Source: Alloactinosynnema sp. L-07
GTDB lineage: Bacteria > Actinomycetota > Actinomycetes > Mycobacteriales > Pseudonocardiaceae
Assembly: GCF_900070365.1 (NCBI RefSeq)
Contig: NZ_LN850107.1
Location: 744,001-808,000, forward strand
Length of the DNA: 64,000 nucleotides
Direction of reading: 5' to 3'
Shown: positions 9,290-17,347 of the stretch, piece after piece
Position numbering within the stretch: the first letter of the stretch is position 1
Layout of the letters: each line of letters begins with the position of its first letter
Program-made: the position numbers and the translations under genes
The notes under the pieces: model-generated
Databases searched by the model: none
Told to the model about the DNA's origin: nothing
Seen by the model: the letters and a program-made list of their open reading frames with translations, nothing else

Positions 9290-9757
9290 ATGGCGGCGAC
9301 ACTGGCATCCCGGTCCACCGGCTCGGCGACGAGCCGATCCGCGCACGTGGTGGCACCTCCGCTGCCCGTGGTGCGCCCGGCGCGGCCGATCGGCCAGGGC
9401 AGGCTCCGCCCCCCGACGCGCAGGCGCCGGGTCAACGTCGCGCATGTCGTCGCCGGGCCGGAATGCGCCCCGCGGCGCGCTCCGCTGCCGGTCGTCGTGC
9501 TGCTGGGCGTCGCGACGGTGGTGGCGCTGGCGTTCCTCGGCCTCGGTGCCTTCGCGGGGTCGATGGCGGGCGCCGACGTGCCGCGGACGACGACGGTCGT
9601 CCGGGTCGAACCAGGTGAGAGTCTGTCCGAGTTGGCCGCCAGGATGGCGCCGGACAGCGATGTGACCGCCGTCGTCGCCAAGATCCGCGAACTGAATGGT
9701 CTGACCGGTTCCATGGTGCGGGTCGGCCAACCGCTCACGGTGCCCTTCTCCCGCTGA
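9290..9757 (+). CDS. LysM-domain membrane protein, SOS-regulated
   Basis: A 155-residue protein with a basic, Pro/Arg-rich cytosolic N terminus and one transmembrane segment ([19 protein letters not shown]). The extracytoplasmic C-terminal LysM peptidoglycan-binding domain carries [17 protein letters not shown] and [13 protein letters not shown] 9290 follows GAGGAGG. It matches the position and architecture of mycobacterial Rv2719c, an SOS-induced protein divergent from lexA that affects cell division, so a role in damage-induced division delay is inferred. Confidence 0.88.
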   Translation: MAATLASRSTGSATSRSAHVVAPPLPVVRPARPIGQGRLRPPTRRRRVNVAHVVAGPECAPRRAPLPVVVLLGVATVVALAFLGLGAFAGSMAGADVPRTTTVVRVEPGESLSELAARMAPDSDVTAVVAKIRELNGLTGSMVRVGQPLTVPFSR

Positions 9758-9810
9758 ACCCCGCGCGCGACGAGTGTCGCGTATCCCACACCTTCGCGTC
9801 TTCGCCCCGA

Positions 9811-9839
9811 GTCCCCGCACGCGGTTCGCGTGTGGGGAC
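9811..9839 (+). terminator. hairpin downstream of the LysM gene
   Basis: A 13-bp stem, GTCCCCGCACGCG with CGCGTGTGGGGAC, has a 3-nt loop and one G-U pair, and is followed by a pyrimidine-rich TTCGTTGTTC. Confidence 0.85.
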
Positions 9840-9969
9840 TTCGTTGTTCACCGGCTCGATCAGACGAGTTCACGAATCCACCGAACGGGTGAATAACTCG
9901 GCGCAGTGTGATGTTGGAACTACTGCACGTGGAACCGCCGACAGTAGGGGTGGCCGTCGCGTGTCGGAG

Positions 9970-10017
9970 TTGCATGATGTGGCGTCCAGGCATACGGTCG
10001 ACCCCAACATCTAGTAG
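9970..10017 (+). promoter_or_regulatory. candidate NrdR box pair upstream of nrdR
   Basis: The core CAACATCTAG at 10005-10014 fits the NrdR-box core CWANATNTWG at all ten positions. A weaker copy, CATGATGTGG at 9973-9982, fits at eight of ten. The cores are 32 bp apart, about three helical turns, as expected for paired NrdR sites. This suggests that NrdR autoregulates the nrdR-nrdJ unit. Confidence 0.5.
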
Positions 10018-10032
10018 TTACGCCGTTGTAGT

Positions 10033-10073
10033 TCGTCCACAGGTTGGGGTGGGTTATCCACCCTTTATCCACA
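10033..10073 (+). promoter_or_regulatory. cluster of three DnaA-box-like sites
   Basis: TCGTCCACA (10033-10041), TTATCCACC (10054-10062) and the perfect box TTATCCACA (10065-10073) lie within 41 bp, all in one orientation, about 80 bp before nrdR. DnaA control of ribonucleotide reductase genes is known in E. coli; here it is inference. Three sites in a promoter, with no other origin features, do not make an oriC. Confidence 0.5.
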
Positions 10074-10154
10074 GATTGATCACCAGCCGTGGTCGTGGAC
10101 GACCGTCAAGCGGCCACTCGGATGGTCGGAGCAGGAGAGGGAGGATGAGAGTTC

Positions 10155-10628
10155 ATGCGATGCCCGTTCTGCCGCCACTCCGATTCCCGGGTCGTTGATT
10201 CGCGCGAGGTCGACGAGGGTCAGGTGATCCGCAGGCGTCGGTCGTGCGCGCAGTGCAGCCGCCGGTTCACCACGGTCGAGGAGGCGATCCTCGCGGTGGT
10301 GAAGCGGTCGGGCGTGACGGAGCCGTTCAGCCGGGACAAGGTCGTCACCGGTGTTCGGCGGGCCTGTCAGGGGCGGCCGGTCGACGAGGACCAGCTCCAG
10401 TTGCTCGCCCAGAAGGTCGAGGAGACGATCCGGGCCACCGGCGGCGCCGAGATCCCAAGCCACGAGGTCGGCCTGGCCATCCTCGGACCGCTGCGTGAGC
10501 TCGACGGCGTCGCCTATCTGCGCTTCGCCAGCGTCTACCGGTCGTTCTCCTCGGTCGAGGACTTCGAGAAGGAGATCGCCGACCTGCGCGCGGCGATGGC
10601 GGGTGAATCGACGCCCGATGAGCACTAG
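10155..10628 (+). CDS. nrdR: transcriptional repressor NrdR
   Basis: A 157-residue regulator of ribonucleotide reductase genes. The N-terminal zinc ribbon has CPFC and CAQC near residues 3-6 and 31-34. An ATP-cone follows ([21 protein letters not shown] through [10 protein letters not shown]), which senses dATP/ATP. The length is standard. The start at ATG 10155 gives the invariant MRCPFC N terminus. It lies 118 nt before nrdJ in the same direction and probably shares a transcript with it. Confidence 0.97.
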   Translation: MRCPFCRHSDSRVVDSREVDEGQVIRRRRSCAQCSRRFTTVEEAILAVVKRSGVTEPFSRDKVVTGVRRACQGRPVDEDQLQLLAQKVEETIRATGGAEIPSHEVGLAILGPLRELDGVAYLRFASVYRSFSSVEDFEKEIADLRAAMAGESTPDEH

Positions 10629-10746
10629 ACGGCAATCTCGCGGACGCGGGAGCAGGCACCACCACCACAAACTCAGGCCGCATCGGACGGGGAGCCCGGA
10701 CGTGGCCACACCAGTACAGGCCAGTGATGAGGAAGAGGGACTTGTC

Positions 10747-13700
10747 ATGACCGAAACCGTGGGGACCCCCGCGGCGAGCGAGCACGCGGAGCGCAACGGC
10801 TCGCCGAAGCGCGGACTGCGGGTGGAGCGCGTCTACACCACCGAGGGGGTGCATCCCTACGACGAGGTCACCTGGGAGCACCGCGACGTGGTGATGACCA
10901 ACTGGCGTGACGGGTCGGTGAACTTCGAGCAGCGCGGCGTCGAGTTCCCCGACTTCTGGTCGGTCAACGCCACCAACATCGTGACCAGCAAGTACTTCCG
11001 CGGCGCCGTGGGCACCGCGGTGCGCGAGCACTCGCTGCGCCAGCTCATCGACCGCGTGGTGAAGACCTACGTCGCGGCGGGGGTCAAGCACGGCTACTTC
11101 GCCACGTCGGCCGACTCCGAGGTCTTCGAGCACGAGCTGACCTGGATGCTGCTGCACCAGGTGTTCAGCTTCAACTCCCCGGTGTGGTTCAACGTCGGCA
11201 CCAGTTCCCCGCAGCAGGTGTCAGCGTGTTTCATCCTGGCCGTCGACGACACGATGAACTCGATCCTCAACTGGTACAAGGAAGAGGGCCTGATCTTCAA
11301 GGGCGGGTCCGGCGCGGGTCTGAACCTCTCCCGCATCCGCTCGTCCAAGGAGCTGCTGTCCTCCGGCGGCACCGCGTCCGGCCCGGTGTCGTTCATGCGC
11401 GGCGCCGACGCGTCCGCGGGCACCATCAAGTCCGGCGGCGCCACCCGGCGCGCGGCGAAGATGGTCGTGCTCGACGTCGACCACCCCGACGTCGAGGAGT
11501 TCATCGAGACCAAGGCCCGTGAAGAGGCCAAGATCCGCGTGCTGCGCGACGCGGGCTTCGACATGGACCTTGGCGGCGCCGACATCACCTCGGTGCAGTA
11601 CCAGAACGCGAACAACTCGATCCGCGTGTCCGACGAGTTCATGCACGCCGTGGAGTCCGACGGGGAGTTCGGCCTCCGTTCGCGGACCAGCGGCGAGATC
11701 ATCGAGAACGTCGGGGCCAAGTCCCTGTTCCGCAAGCTCGCGCAGGCCGCGTGGGAGTGCGCCGACCCGGGCATCCAGTACGACGACACGATCAACGCGT
11801 GGCACACCTGCCCGGAGTCGGGCCGCATCACCGCGTCCAACCCGTGCAGTGAGTACATGCACCTGGACAACTCCAGCTGCAACCTCGCCTCGCTCAACCT
11901 GATGAAGTTCCTCGGCGACGACGGCACCTTCGACGCGGAGACCTTCGCCAAGGCCGTCGAGATCGTCATCACCGCGATGGACATATCGATCTGCTTCGCC
12001 GACTTCCCGATCGAGCCGATCGCCGACACCACCCGCAAGTTCCGGCAGCTGGGCATCGGCTACGCCAACATCGGCGCGCTGCTGATGGCGACCGGCCACG
12101 CCTACGACTCCGAGGGCGGCCGGGCGCTGGCCGCGGCCATCACCTCGCTGATGACCGGCACCGCCTACCGCCGGTCCGCCGAGCTCGCGGGCGTCGTCGG
12201 TCCGTTCGAGGGCTACGCGCGCAACGCCGAGGCCCACCAGCGGGTCATGCGCAAGCACTCCGCGGCCAACGACCTGGTCCGCACCTACCACTCCACCGAC
12301 GCCGCCGTGCAGCGCGTGGCGACTCGCGAGTGGCAGGCCGCGCTGGAGATCGGCGGGCGCCTTGGTTGGCGCAACGCCCAGGCGAGTGTGTTGGCCCCGA
12401 CCGGCTGCTTGGTCGGTGACACAGTCGTCACGACGGATCGTGGGCTGGCCAGGCTGTCTGAGCTGGGCGAGCTGTACGGCGACAAGTGGCAGGACATCGA
12501 ACTCACGGTCAGCACCGACGAGGGGCCGAAGCGCGCCACGAAGTTCTTCGTCAACGGCGAAGAACCGACCCGGCGAATCGTGACCGATGGCGGCTACACC
12601 ATTCAGGGGACGCTGGCCCACCGGGTGAAGGTCGTGGACGCCGAAACCGGGGCCTGGGAATGGAAGCGACTGGCCGATATCCAGGCCGACGACGTGGTTC
12701 CGCTGCAGTTGGGCGGATTGGTCGGCGATCCGCGCCAGGTACCGCTGCCAGTGCTCGACCAGGCGTACTACGCCGGTGATCGGGACATCCAGGTGCCTGA
12801 GGTCATCGATGAGGACCTGGCTGAGCTGGTCGGCTACTTCATGGGCGACGGCAGTATGCACAGCAAGGGCATCAGGCTGTGTGTCGCCGACACCGACCTC
12901 GACGTGGTGGAGCGGCTGCGCATCCTGGGCAAGCAGTTGTTCGGGCTGGAGGTGGTCGTCAACCAGGCAGATGGGTATCAGGAGGTCGTCCTTCAGTCGG
13001 TGCGGCTGGCCCGCTGGTGGTCCGCCGCCGGGTTCGCCAAGGACCTGCCCGGAGTCGACCACACCGGCAAGGGGTGGACGCCTCGGGTGCCCGCCGCCAT
13101 CCGCGAGACCAACAACGCCGCGATCTACGGCGCGTTCCTGCGGGGGCTGTTTGAGGCCGACGGCACCGTGACCGAGGGCGTGCCAAGCTTGAGCACCGCT
13201 TCGGCGCTGTTCGCTGAGGATGTGCGCGGCCTGCTGCTGGCACTGCGGCTGGCGAGCACCACTCGCGAGACGACCAGCGGTTGGGGCGGTCCGGTGCACC
13301 AGGTTCGGCTGCGCAATGTCGATCACGCGTTGGCATTCGATGAGGTTGTGGGCTTCCTCGGAGAGCGCAAGGCGAAGCTCGTGGTCGCCTTGGAGCCGCG
13401 CCACTCGGCCAAGCGCGACCTCGTTCACCTACCGCGCGCCGTGTGGGATGAGCTGGTTCCTGCTGGTCACGATAGTCGGGACGCGATCTCGCAGTCTCTG
13501 CGGAAGACCGGCGGCGTGCCTCGGATGCGGGCGCATCAGCTATTCCAGGAGACCCGGGACGCCCGACTTGGTCACGCGTTGGACTATCTGTTCGAGCCGG
13601 TCTCGGCCAACGAGGACGGCGGCGTGCAGCCGACCTACGACCTGTCAGTGCCGGACAACGTCACCTACGTCGCCAACGGGTTCGTCAGCCACAACACCAT

Positions 13701-14868
13701 CGGCCTGATGATGGACTGCGACACCACCGGCATCGAGCCCGACCTGGCGCTGGTCAAGTTCAAGAAGCTGGTCGGCGGCGGCTCCATGCAGATCGTCAAC
13801 CAGACGGTGCCGCGCGCGCTCAGCTCCCTGGGCTACCAGGACGAGCAGGTCGAGGCCATTGTCGAGTACATCTCCGAGCAAGGCCACGTCGTCGACGCCC
13901 CTGGCCTGCGCAAGGAGCACTACGAGGTCTTCGACTGCGCCATGGGCGAGCGCTCCATCGCGCCGATGGGCCACGTGCGGATGATGGCGGCCGTGCAGCC
14001 GTTCATCTCCGGCGCGATCTCCAAGACGGTCAACATGCCGGAGGCGGCCACCGTCGAGGATGTCGAGGAGATCTACTTCCAGGGCTGGAAGCTGGGCCTG
14101 AAGGCACTGGCCATCTACCGCGACAACTGCAAGGTCGGCCAGCCGCTGTCGGCGGGCAAGGGCGCCAACAACGGCTCGACCGCGGCCGCGGAGCCCGAGA
14201 AGGTCATCGAGTACCGCCCGGTCCGCAAGCGCCTGCCGAAGAAGCGCCCGTCCCAGACGGTGTCGTTCACCGTCGGCGGCGCCGAGGGCTACCTGCACGC
14301 CGGTTCGTACCCGGACGACGGCCTCGGCGAGATCTTCGTCAAGCTCGGCAAGCAGGGCTCGACCCTGGCCGGTGTCATGGACGCGTTCTCCATGTCGATC
14401 TCGGTGGGTCTGCAGTACGGGATCCCGCTGGAGTTCTACGTCTCGAAGTTCCAGAACCTGCGCTTCGAGCCCGCGGGCATGACCGACGACCCGGACGTGC
14501 GCATAGCCACGAGCGTCCTGGACTACCTGTTCCGCAGGCTGGCCTTGGACTATCTGCCCTACGAGAAGCGCGCCCAACTGGGCGTCTTCACCGCCGACGA
14601 GCGTTCGGCCCAGGTCGCGTCCGACTACAGTGGACAGTCGGATGTGGACCTGGAGGGCCTGCGCACTACGGTCGACGCGAGCCCGCGGGCGACGATCGAG
14701 GCCGCTGCGGAGGAGAAGCCGGAGGCACACAGCTCGACGGAACTGCTGGAACTGCACCTCGGCAAGGTGGCGGACGCACCGCTGTGCATGACGTGCGGCA
14801 CGAAGATGCGACCGGCGGGCTCTTGCTATCTGTGTGAGGGCTGCGGGTCGACGTCCGGCTGCAGCTGA
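10747..14868 (+). CDS. nrdJ: adenosylcobalamin-dependent (class II) ribonucleotide reductase, intein-containing
   Basis: A 1373-residue precursor that reduces ribonucleotides to dNTP precursors using adenosylcobalamin. Residues 1-553 and 984-1373 form the 943-residue mature enzyme, a usual NrdJ length; residues 554-983 are an intein. The extein has the active-site region SCNLASLNL with NPCSEY, and the phosphate-binding APTG/TIGLMMD motif that the intein splits. The C terminus has two Cys pairs (CMTCG, CYLCEGCG) typical of NrdJ. ATG 10747 follows a purine-rich GAGGAAGAGGGA. It is in operon with nrdR. No cobalamin riboswitch was seen upstream. Confidence 0.97.
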   Translation: MTETVGTPAASEHAERNGSPKRGLRVERVYTTEGVHPYDEVTWEHRDVVMTNWRDGSVNFEQRGVEFPDFWSVNATNIVTSKYFRGAVGTAVREHSLRQLIDRVVKTYVAAGVKHGYFATSADSEVFEHELTWMLLHQVFSFNSPVWFNVGTSSPQQVSACFILAVDDTMNSILNWYKEEGLIFKGGSGAGLNLSRIRSSKELLSSGGTASGPVSFMRGADASAGTIKSGGATRRAAKMVVLDVDHPDVEEFIETKAREEAKIRVLRDAGFDMDLGGADITSVQYQNANNSIRVSDEFMHAVESDGEFGLRSRTSGEIIENVGAKSLFRKLAQAAWECADPGIQYDDTINAWHTCPESGRITASNPCSEYMHLDNSSCNLASLNLMKFLGDDGTFDAETFAKAVEIVITAMDISICFADFPIEPIADTTRKFRQLGIGYANIGALLMATGHAYDSEGGRALAAAITSLMTGTAYRRSAELAGVVGPFEGYARNAEAHQRVMRKHSAANDLVRTYHSTDAAVQRVATREWQAALEIGGRLGWRNAQASVLAPTGCLVGDTVVTTDRGLARLSELGELYGDKWQDIELTVSTDEGPKRATKFFVNGEEPTRRIVTDGGYTIQGTLAHRVKVVDAETGAWEWKRLADIQADDVVPLQLGGLVGDPRQVPLPVLDQAYYAGDRDIQVPEVIDEDLAELVGYFMGDGSMHSKGIRLCVADTDLDVVERLRILGKQLFGLEVVVNQADGYQEVVLQSVRLARWWSAAGFAKDLPGVDHTGKGWTPRVPAAIRETNNAAIYGAFLRGLFEADGTVTEGVPSLSTASALFAEDVRGLLLALRLASTTRETTSGWGGPVHQVRLRNVDHALAFDEVVGFLGERKAKLVVALEPRHSAKRDLVHLPRAVWDELVPAGHDSRDAISQSLRKTGGVPRMRAHQLFQETRDARLGHALDYLFEPVSANEDGGVQPTYDLSVPDNVTYVANGFVSHNTIGLMMDCDTTGIEPDLALVKFKKLVGGGSMQIVNQTVPRALSSLGYQDEQVEAIVEYISEQGHVVDAPGLRKEHYEVFDCAMGERSIAPMGHVRMMAAVQPFISGAISKTVNMPEAATVEDVEEIYFQGWKLGLKALAIYRDNCKVGQPLSAGKGANNGSTAAAEPEKVIEYRPVRKRLPKKRPSQTVSFTVGGAEGYLHAGSYPDDGLGEIFVKLGKQGSTLAGVMDAFSMSISVGLQYGIPLEFYVSKFQNLRFEPAGMTDDPDVRIATSVLDYLFRRLALDYLPYEKRAQLGVFTADERSAQVASDYSGQSDVDLEGLRTTVDASPRATIEAAAEEKPEAHSSTELLELHLGKVADAPLCMTCGTKMRPAGSCYLCEGCGSTSGCS
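12406..13695 (+). mobile_element. intein with LAGLIDADG homing endonuclease in nrdJ
   Basis: A 430-residue intein inserted between APTG and TIGLMMD. The first residue is Cys (CLVGDTVVTTDRG), block B has the T-x-x-H motif (GTLAHRV), and the C terminus is ANGFVSHN followed by Thr as the +1 nucleophile. Two LAGLIDADG motifs, ELVGYFMGDG (about 12820-12850) and FLRGLFEADG (about 13135-13165), indicate a homing endonuclease. The block F histidine expected in H-x-F/Y appears to be Val (DNVTYV). The frame is uninterrupted, so both splicing and homing functions look intact. Confidence 0.95.
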
Positions 14869-14906
14869 GTTCGGGGCGCCTCGCTGGGCGAGTTATCGCT
14901 GATCAG

Positions 14907-14940
14907 AGGAGCTGGGGTGCCGATTGGCGCCCCAGCTCCT
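14907..14940 (+). terminator. hairpin terminating nrdR-nrdJ
   Basis: A 15-bp stem, AGGAGCTGGGGTGCC with GGCGCCCCAGCTCCT, has loop GATT and a single G-U pair. It lies 38 nt after the nrdJ stop and before the antitoxin gene. Confidence 0.88.
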
Positions 14941-14997
14941 CGACGTCTGTTCTCGATCGGACGGGGACACAGGAGGAGACTGATCGGGGAGGCTGGT

Positions 14998-15414
14998 ATG
15001 TCCGCGGTTCACTACGACAGCTACACCGAAGCTCGCGCACATTTGAAGGACTTGCTTGATGCCGCGGAGAAGGGGCGAGTCGCTACTGTTCGGCGAGACT
15101 CGGCTACTACCGCCGTTGTGGCTGTAGAGCGCTTGCGCAGCTTTCTCGTGTCGAGCGTTCCGTCGCGCGCCGAGGTTGTTTCGGCGGCTGATGGCTGGTC
15201 GGTGTTCGTTCCGGGGTTGCCGGTTGCTGCTGATGGTGCGTCGTTGGACGAGGCGATCGCCGAGATGGTTGATGCATTGCGGGAGTACGCGGAAGACTGG
15301 CAGCGTCACCTGCTCGACGCCCCGAACCACCGTGACAACTGGGGATTGGTGCAGTTGATCAGTTTTTGTGATGATGAGCAGCTGCGCGAGTGGCTCGTAG
15401 GTGTCGCGCGGTGA
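14998..15414 (+). CDS. Phd/YefM-type antitoxin, apparently orphan
   Basis: A 138-residue protein. The N-terminal half is a Phd/YefM (prevent-host-death) antitoxin domain, YDSYTEARAHLKDLLDAAEKG. The C-terminal half resembles a HicB-like or partner-binding region (DGWSVFVPGLPVAADG, then NHRDNWGLVQLISF). ATG 14998 follows GGGGAGG. Codon use is richer in A/T third positions than in neighbouring genes, suggesting transfer. In type II modules a toxin gene follows directly; here the next sequence is a truncated LysE gene on the other strand, so the toxin is missing. It could still act as a DNA-binding regulator. Confidence 0.82.
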   Translation: MSAVHYDSYTEARAHLKDLLDAAEKGRVATVRRDSATTAVVAVERLRSFLVSSVPSRAEVVSAADGWSVFVPGLPVAADGASLDEAIAEMVDALREYAEDWQRHLLDAPNHRDNWGLVQLISFCDDEQLREWLVGVAR

Positions 15415-15419
15415 CCCAC

Positions 15420-15577
15420 CTGGCGACCATGTGCGGGACGATGCCGACGGTGGCGGCGAAGGCGGCCAGGATGCTCGCGCGGGAGTCGCGGGACAGGGCC
15501 GCGGCCATTGTATAGACCATGCCGGCGCCCGGCGTGATGACTATGACAAGGGTTGTCAGCCAGAACTCGATGCTCAC
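15420..15577 (-). pseudogene. LysE/RhtB-family exporter, N-terminal remnant
   Basis: Starting at ATG 15577, the reverse strand encodes the first about 50 residues of a LysE-type amino-acid exporter (IEFWLTTLVIVITPGAGMVY, then AAFAATVGIVPHMVA). LysE-like sequence then ends abruptly near 15420, within 10 bp of the antitoxin stop. The remaining frame is antisense to the antitoxin and meaningless. Full-length members are about 200-210 residues, so three quarters of the gene is gone. Confidence 0.78.
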
Positions 15578-15606
15578 CGGGCCGCCGTACGGGCAGGATC
15601 AGGGTT

Positions 15607-16500
15607 GTGAACGAGGTCGACGAGTTCGAGGCGCAGCGGGCGCGGCTGTTCGGGATCGCGTACCGGATGTTGGGGTCGGCGGTGGCGGCCGAGGACATCG
15701 TTCAGGACGCCTACCTGCGGTGGCGTCAGGCCGACGGGGTCGAGCAGCCGAGCGCGTGGCTGGCGACGGTCGTCACCAACCTCTGCCTGACCGAGCTGAC
15801 CTCCGCCCGTGCTCGCCGGGAGCGGTATGTCGGGCCGTGGCTGCCGGAACCGGTGGCCACCGGCGACGGCGCGTTGGGGCCGGTGGACACCGTTGAGCGG
15901 CGGGAGTCGGTGTCGTTCGCGCTGTTGTTGCTGATGGAGCGGCTCAGTCCGGTGGAACGGGCGGTGTTCGTCCTGCGGGAAGCCTTCGCCTACCCGCACG
16001 CCGAGATCGCGGGCGTTCTCGGGCTCAGCGAGGTCAACAGCCGCCAGATCCACCACCGGGCCCGCCGGGGTCTCGACGGACACCGGCCGCGCGCGTCGGC
16101 GGATCGGGACCACGCGCTGGTCGAGCGGTTCTTCGCGGCCGCCCAACTCGGCGACGTCGCGGCCCTGGAGAAGCTGCTGGCCGACGACGTGGTGTCGTGG
16201 GCCGACGGCGGCGGCAAGGTCAACAGCGCGCGCAGGCCGGTGGTCGGGGCGAACCGGGTGGCGCGGTACCTGGTCGGCATCACGACCCGGCTCACCAAGG
16301 CGACCGAGTTCACGGTGGTCGAGGTCAACGGCGACATCGGGGTGCTCGGCTGGGTCGACGGCGTCGCGGCCGGGCTCATCGTGCCGCAGATCGATGACGG
16401 GAAGGTCGTCGCGCTGCGGATTCAGGCGAACCCGGACAAGCTCGGGTATCTGGCTGGGCAGCTGTCACGTTCCAGGGAGCTGTCCGGTCTGCAGGGATGA
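15607..16500 (+). CDS. ECF41-group sigma factor (SigJ-like) with SnoaL-like C-terminal domain
   Basis: A 297-residue extracytoplasmic-function sigma factor. It has region 2 (FGIAYRMLGSAVAAEDIVQDAYLRW) and region 4 (LSPVERAVFVLREAFAYPHAEIAGVLGLS). A SnoaL-like extension carries the ECF41 hallmarks WADGGGKV and NPDKL. In this group the C-terminal domain regulates the sigma factor in cis, and targets are neighbouring carboxymuconolactone decarboxylase, oxidoreductase or epimerase genes. The next gene fits. The start is GTG 15607, with CAGGAT 7 nt upstream and no strong ribosome site, so it is possibly leaderless. Confidence 0.92.
   Translation: MNEVDEFEAQRARLFGIAYRMLGSAVAAEDIVQDAYLRWRQADGVEQPSAWLATVVTNLCLTELTSARARRERYVGPWLPEPVATGDGALGPVDTVERRESVSFALLLLMERLSPVERAVFVLREAFAYPHAEIAGVLGLSEVNSRQIHHRARRGLDGHRPRASADRDHALVERFFAAAQLGDVAALEKLLADDVVSWADGGGKVNSARRPVVGANRVARYLVGITTRLTKATEFTVVEVNGDIGVLGWVDGVAAGLIVPQIDDGKVVALRIQANPDKLGYLAGQLSRSRELSGLQG
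16463..16489 (+). promoter_or_regulatory. ECF41-type promoter for the downstream oxidoreductase
   Basis: TGTCACG (16463-16469), 16 nt, then GGTC (16486-16489) differs at one position in each element from the ECF41 promoter TGTCACA-N16-CGTC. It lies inside the 3' end of the sigma factor gene, about 33 nt before the oxidoreductase ATG. Confidence 0.6.
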
Positions 16501-16521
16501 CTCACCAACCCTGGAGGAACG

Positions 16522-17232
16522 ATGACCATTCTTGTGACCGGCGGAGCGGGCGTCCTCGGCAGCGTCGTGGTTCGCCGACTCGAAGACGCGGGCCGTCCGG
16601 TCCGGTCGGCCAGCCGCCGGAGCACGCCCTCAGTCGACCTGCTCACCGGTGACGGTCTGACCGACGCGATGGCCGGGGTGGACGTCGTTATCCACTGCGC
16701 GACAACGCTGGGCAGCGGGGACGTCCGTGCTACTGAGAACCTGATAAGCGCGGCTAACGGTGCCCATCTTGTCTACATCTCCATCGTCGGCATTGATCGC
16801 GTGCCGCTGCCGTATTACGAGACCAAGCTCGCGGTCGAGCGGCTGATCCAGGACTCCGGCCTGCCCTGGACGATCCTGCGGACGACGCAGTTCCACCAGC
16901 TTCTCGCGCGGATCTGGTCGGTGCAGCGGTTGCCGGTCGTGTTCGCGCCCGCGCTGCGGTTCCAGCCCGTCGACACCGAGACCGTGGCCGCCCGGCTCAT
17001 CGAGCTGGCTTCCGCACCGCCCGCCGGACGGGTCGACGACCTGGGTGGGCCCAAGATCGAGACGGCGCTTGACCTGGCCAGGGCGTACCTGCGGTCGAAG
17101 GGCAGCCGCAGGCCGACGGTGCCGCTGTGGCTGCCGGGCCGCACGTTCGCCGCCTACCGCCGCGGTGATCACCTCACCCCTGAGCACGCCGACGGCAAGG
17201 TCGACTTCGACGCGTTCTTGAGGCAGTCCTGA
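16522..17232 (+). CDS. NAD(P)-binding atypical short-chain dehydrogenase (NmrA-like)
   Basis: A 236-residue Rossmann-fold protein of the NAD(P)H-binding/NmrA type. It has the dinucleotide motif TGGAGVLGS at residues 6-14 and YYETKLAVERL around residue 95, in place of a classical Y-x3-K catalytic pair. ATG 16522 follows TGGAGGA. It sits 21 nt after the ECF41 sigma factor, exactly where such sigma factors keep their oxidoreductase/epimerase target. The substrate is unknown. Confidence 0.85.
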   Translation: MTILVTGGAGVLGSVVVRRLEDAGRPVRSASRRSTPSVDLLTGDGLTDAMAGVDVVIHCATTLGSGDVRATENLISAANGAHLVYISIVGIDRVPLPYYETKLAVERLIQDSGLPWTILRTTQFHQLLARIWSVQRLPVVFAPALRFQPVDTETVAARLIELASAPPAGRVDDLGGPKIETALDLARAYLRSKGSRRPTVPLWLPGRTFAAYRRGDHLTPEHADGKVDFDAFLRQS

Positions 17233-17276
17233 CCGTGGTGCCGAAAGTGGTTGTCGAACGCGGCTGACCGGCCACC

Positions 17277-17282
17277 TATGAT
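17277..17282 (+). promoter_or_regulatory. -10 element TATGAT upstream of the metallopeptidase gene
   Basis: TATGAT is a good housekeeping -10 hexamer. TTGTCG at 17251-17256 is a possible but distant -35. The leader would be about 60 nt. Confidence 0.4.
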
Positions 17283-17347
17283 TGTGTCGCCGGTTCGGGG
17301 GGACCGTTCGCCCGCACGGGCGCCGGACTCGCGGCTCGGATGACGAG

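Noticed and set aside
10033..10073. replication origin because of DnaA boxes
   Set aside because: There are only three boxes, with no dnaA/dnaN neighbourhood or AT-rich unwinding region; a promoter role is more likely.
9890..10154. cobalamin riboswitch controlling the B12-dependent reductase
   Set aside because: No B12-box-like sequence was found; NrdR and DnaA-like sites explain the region better.
15359..15577. intact small membrane protein (72 residues) on the minus strand
   Set aside because: The first about 50 residues are clearly the start of a LysE exporter; the rest is antisense to the antitoxin gene, so it is a truncated gene.
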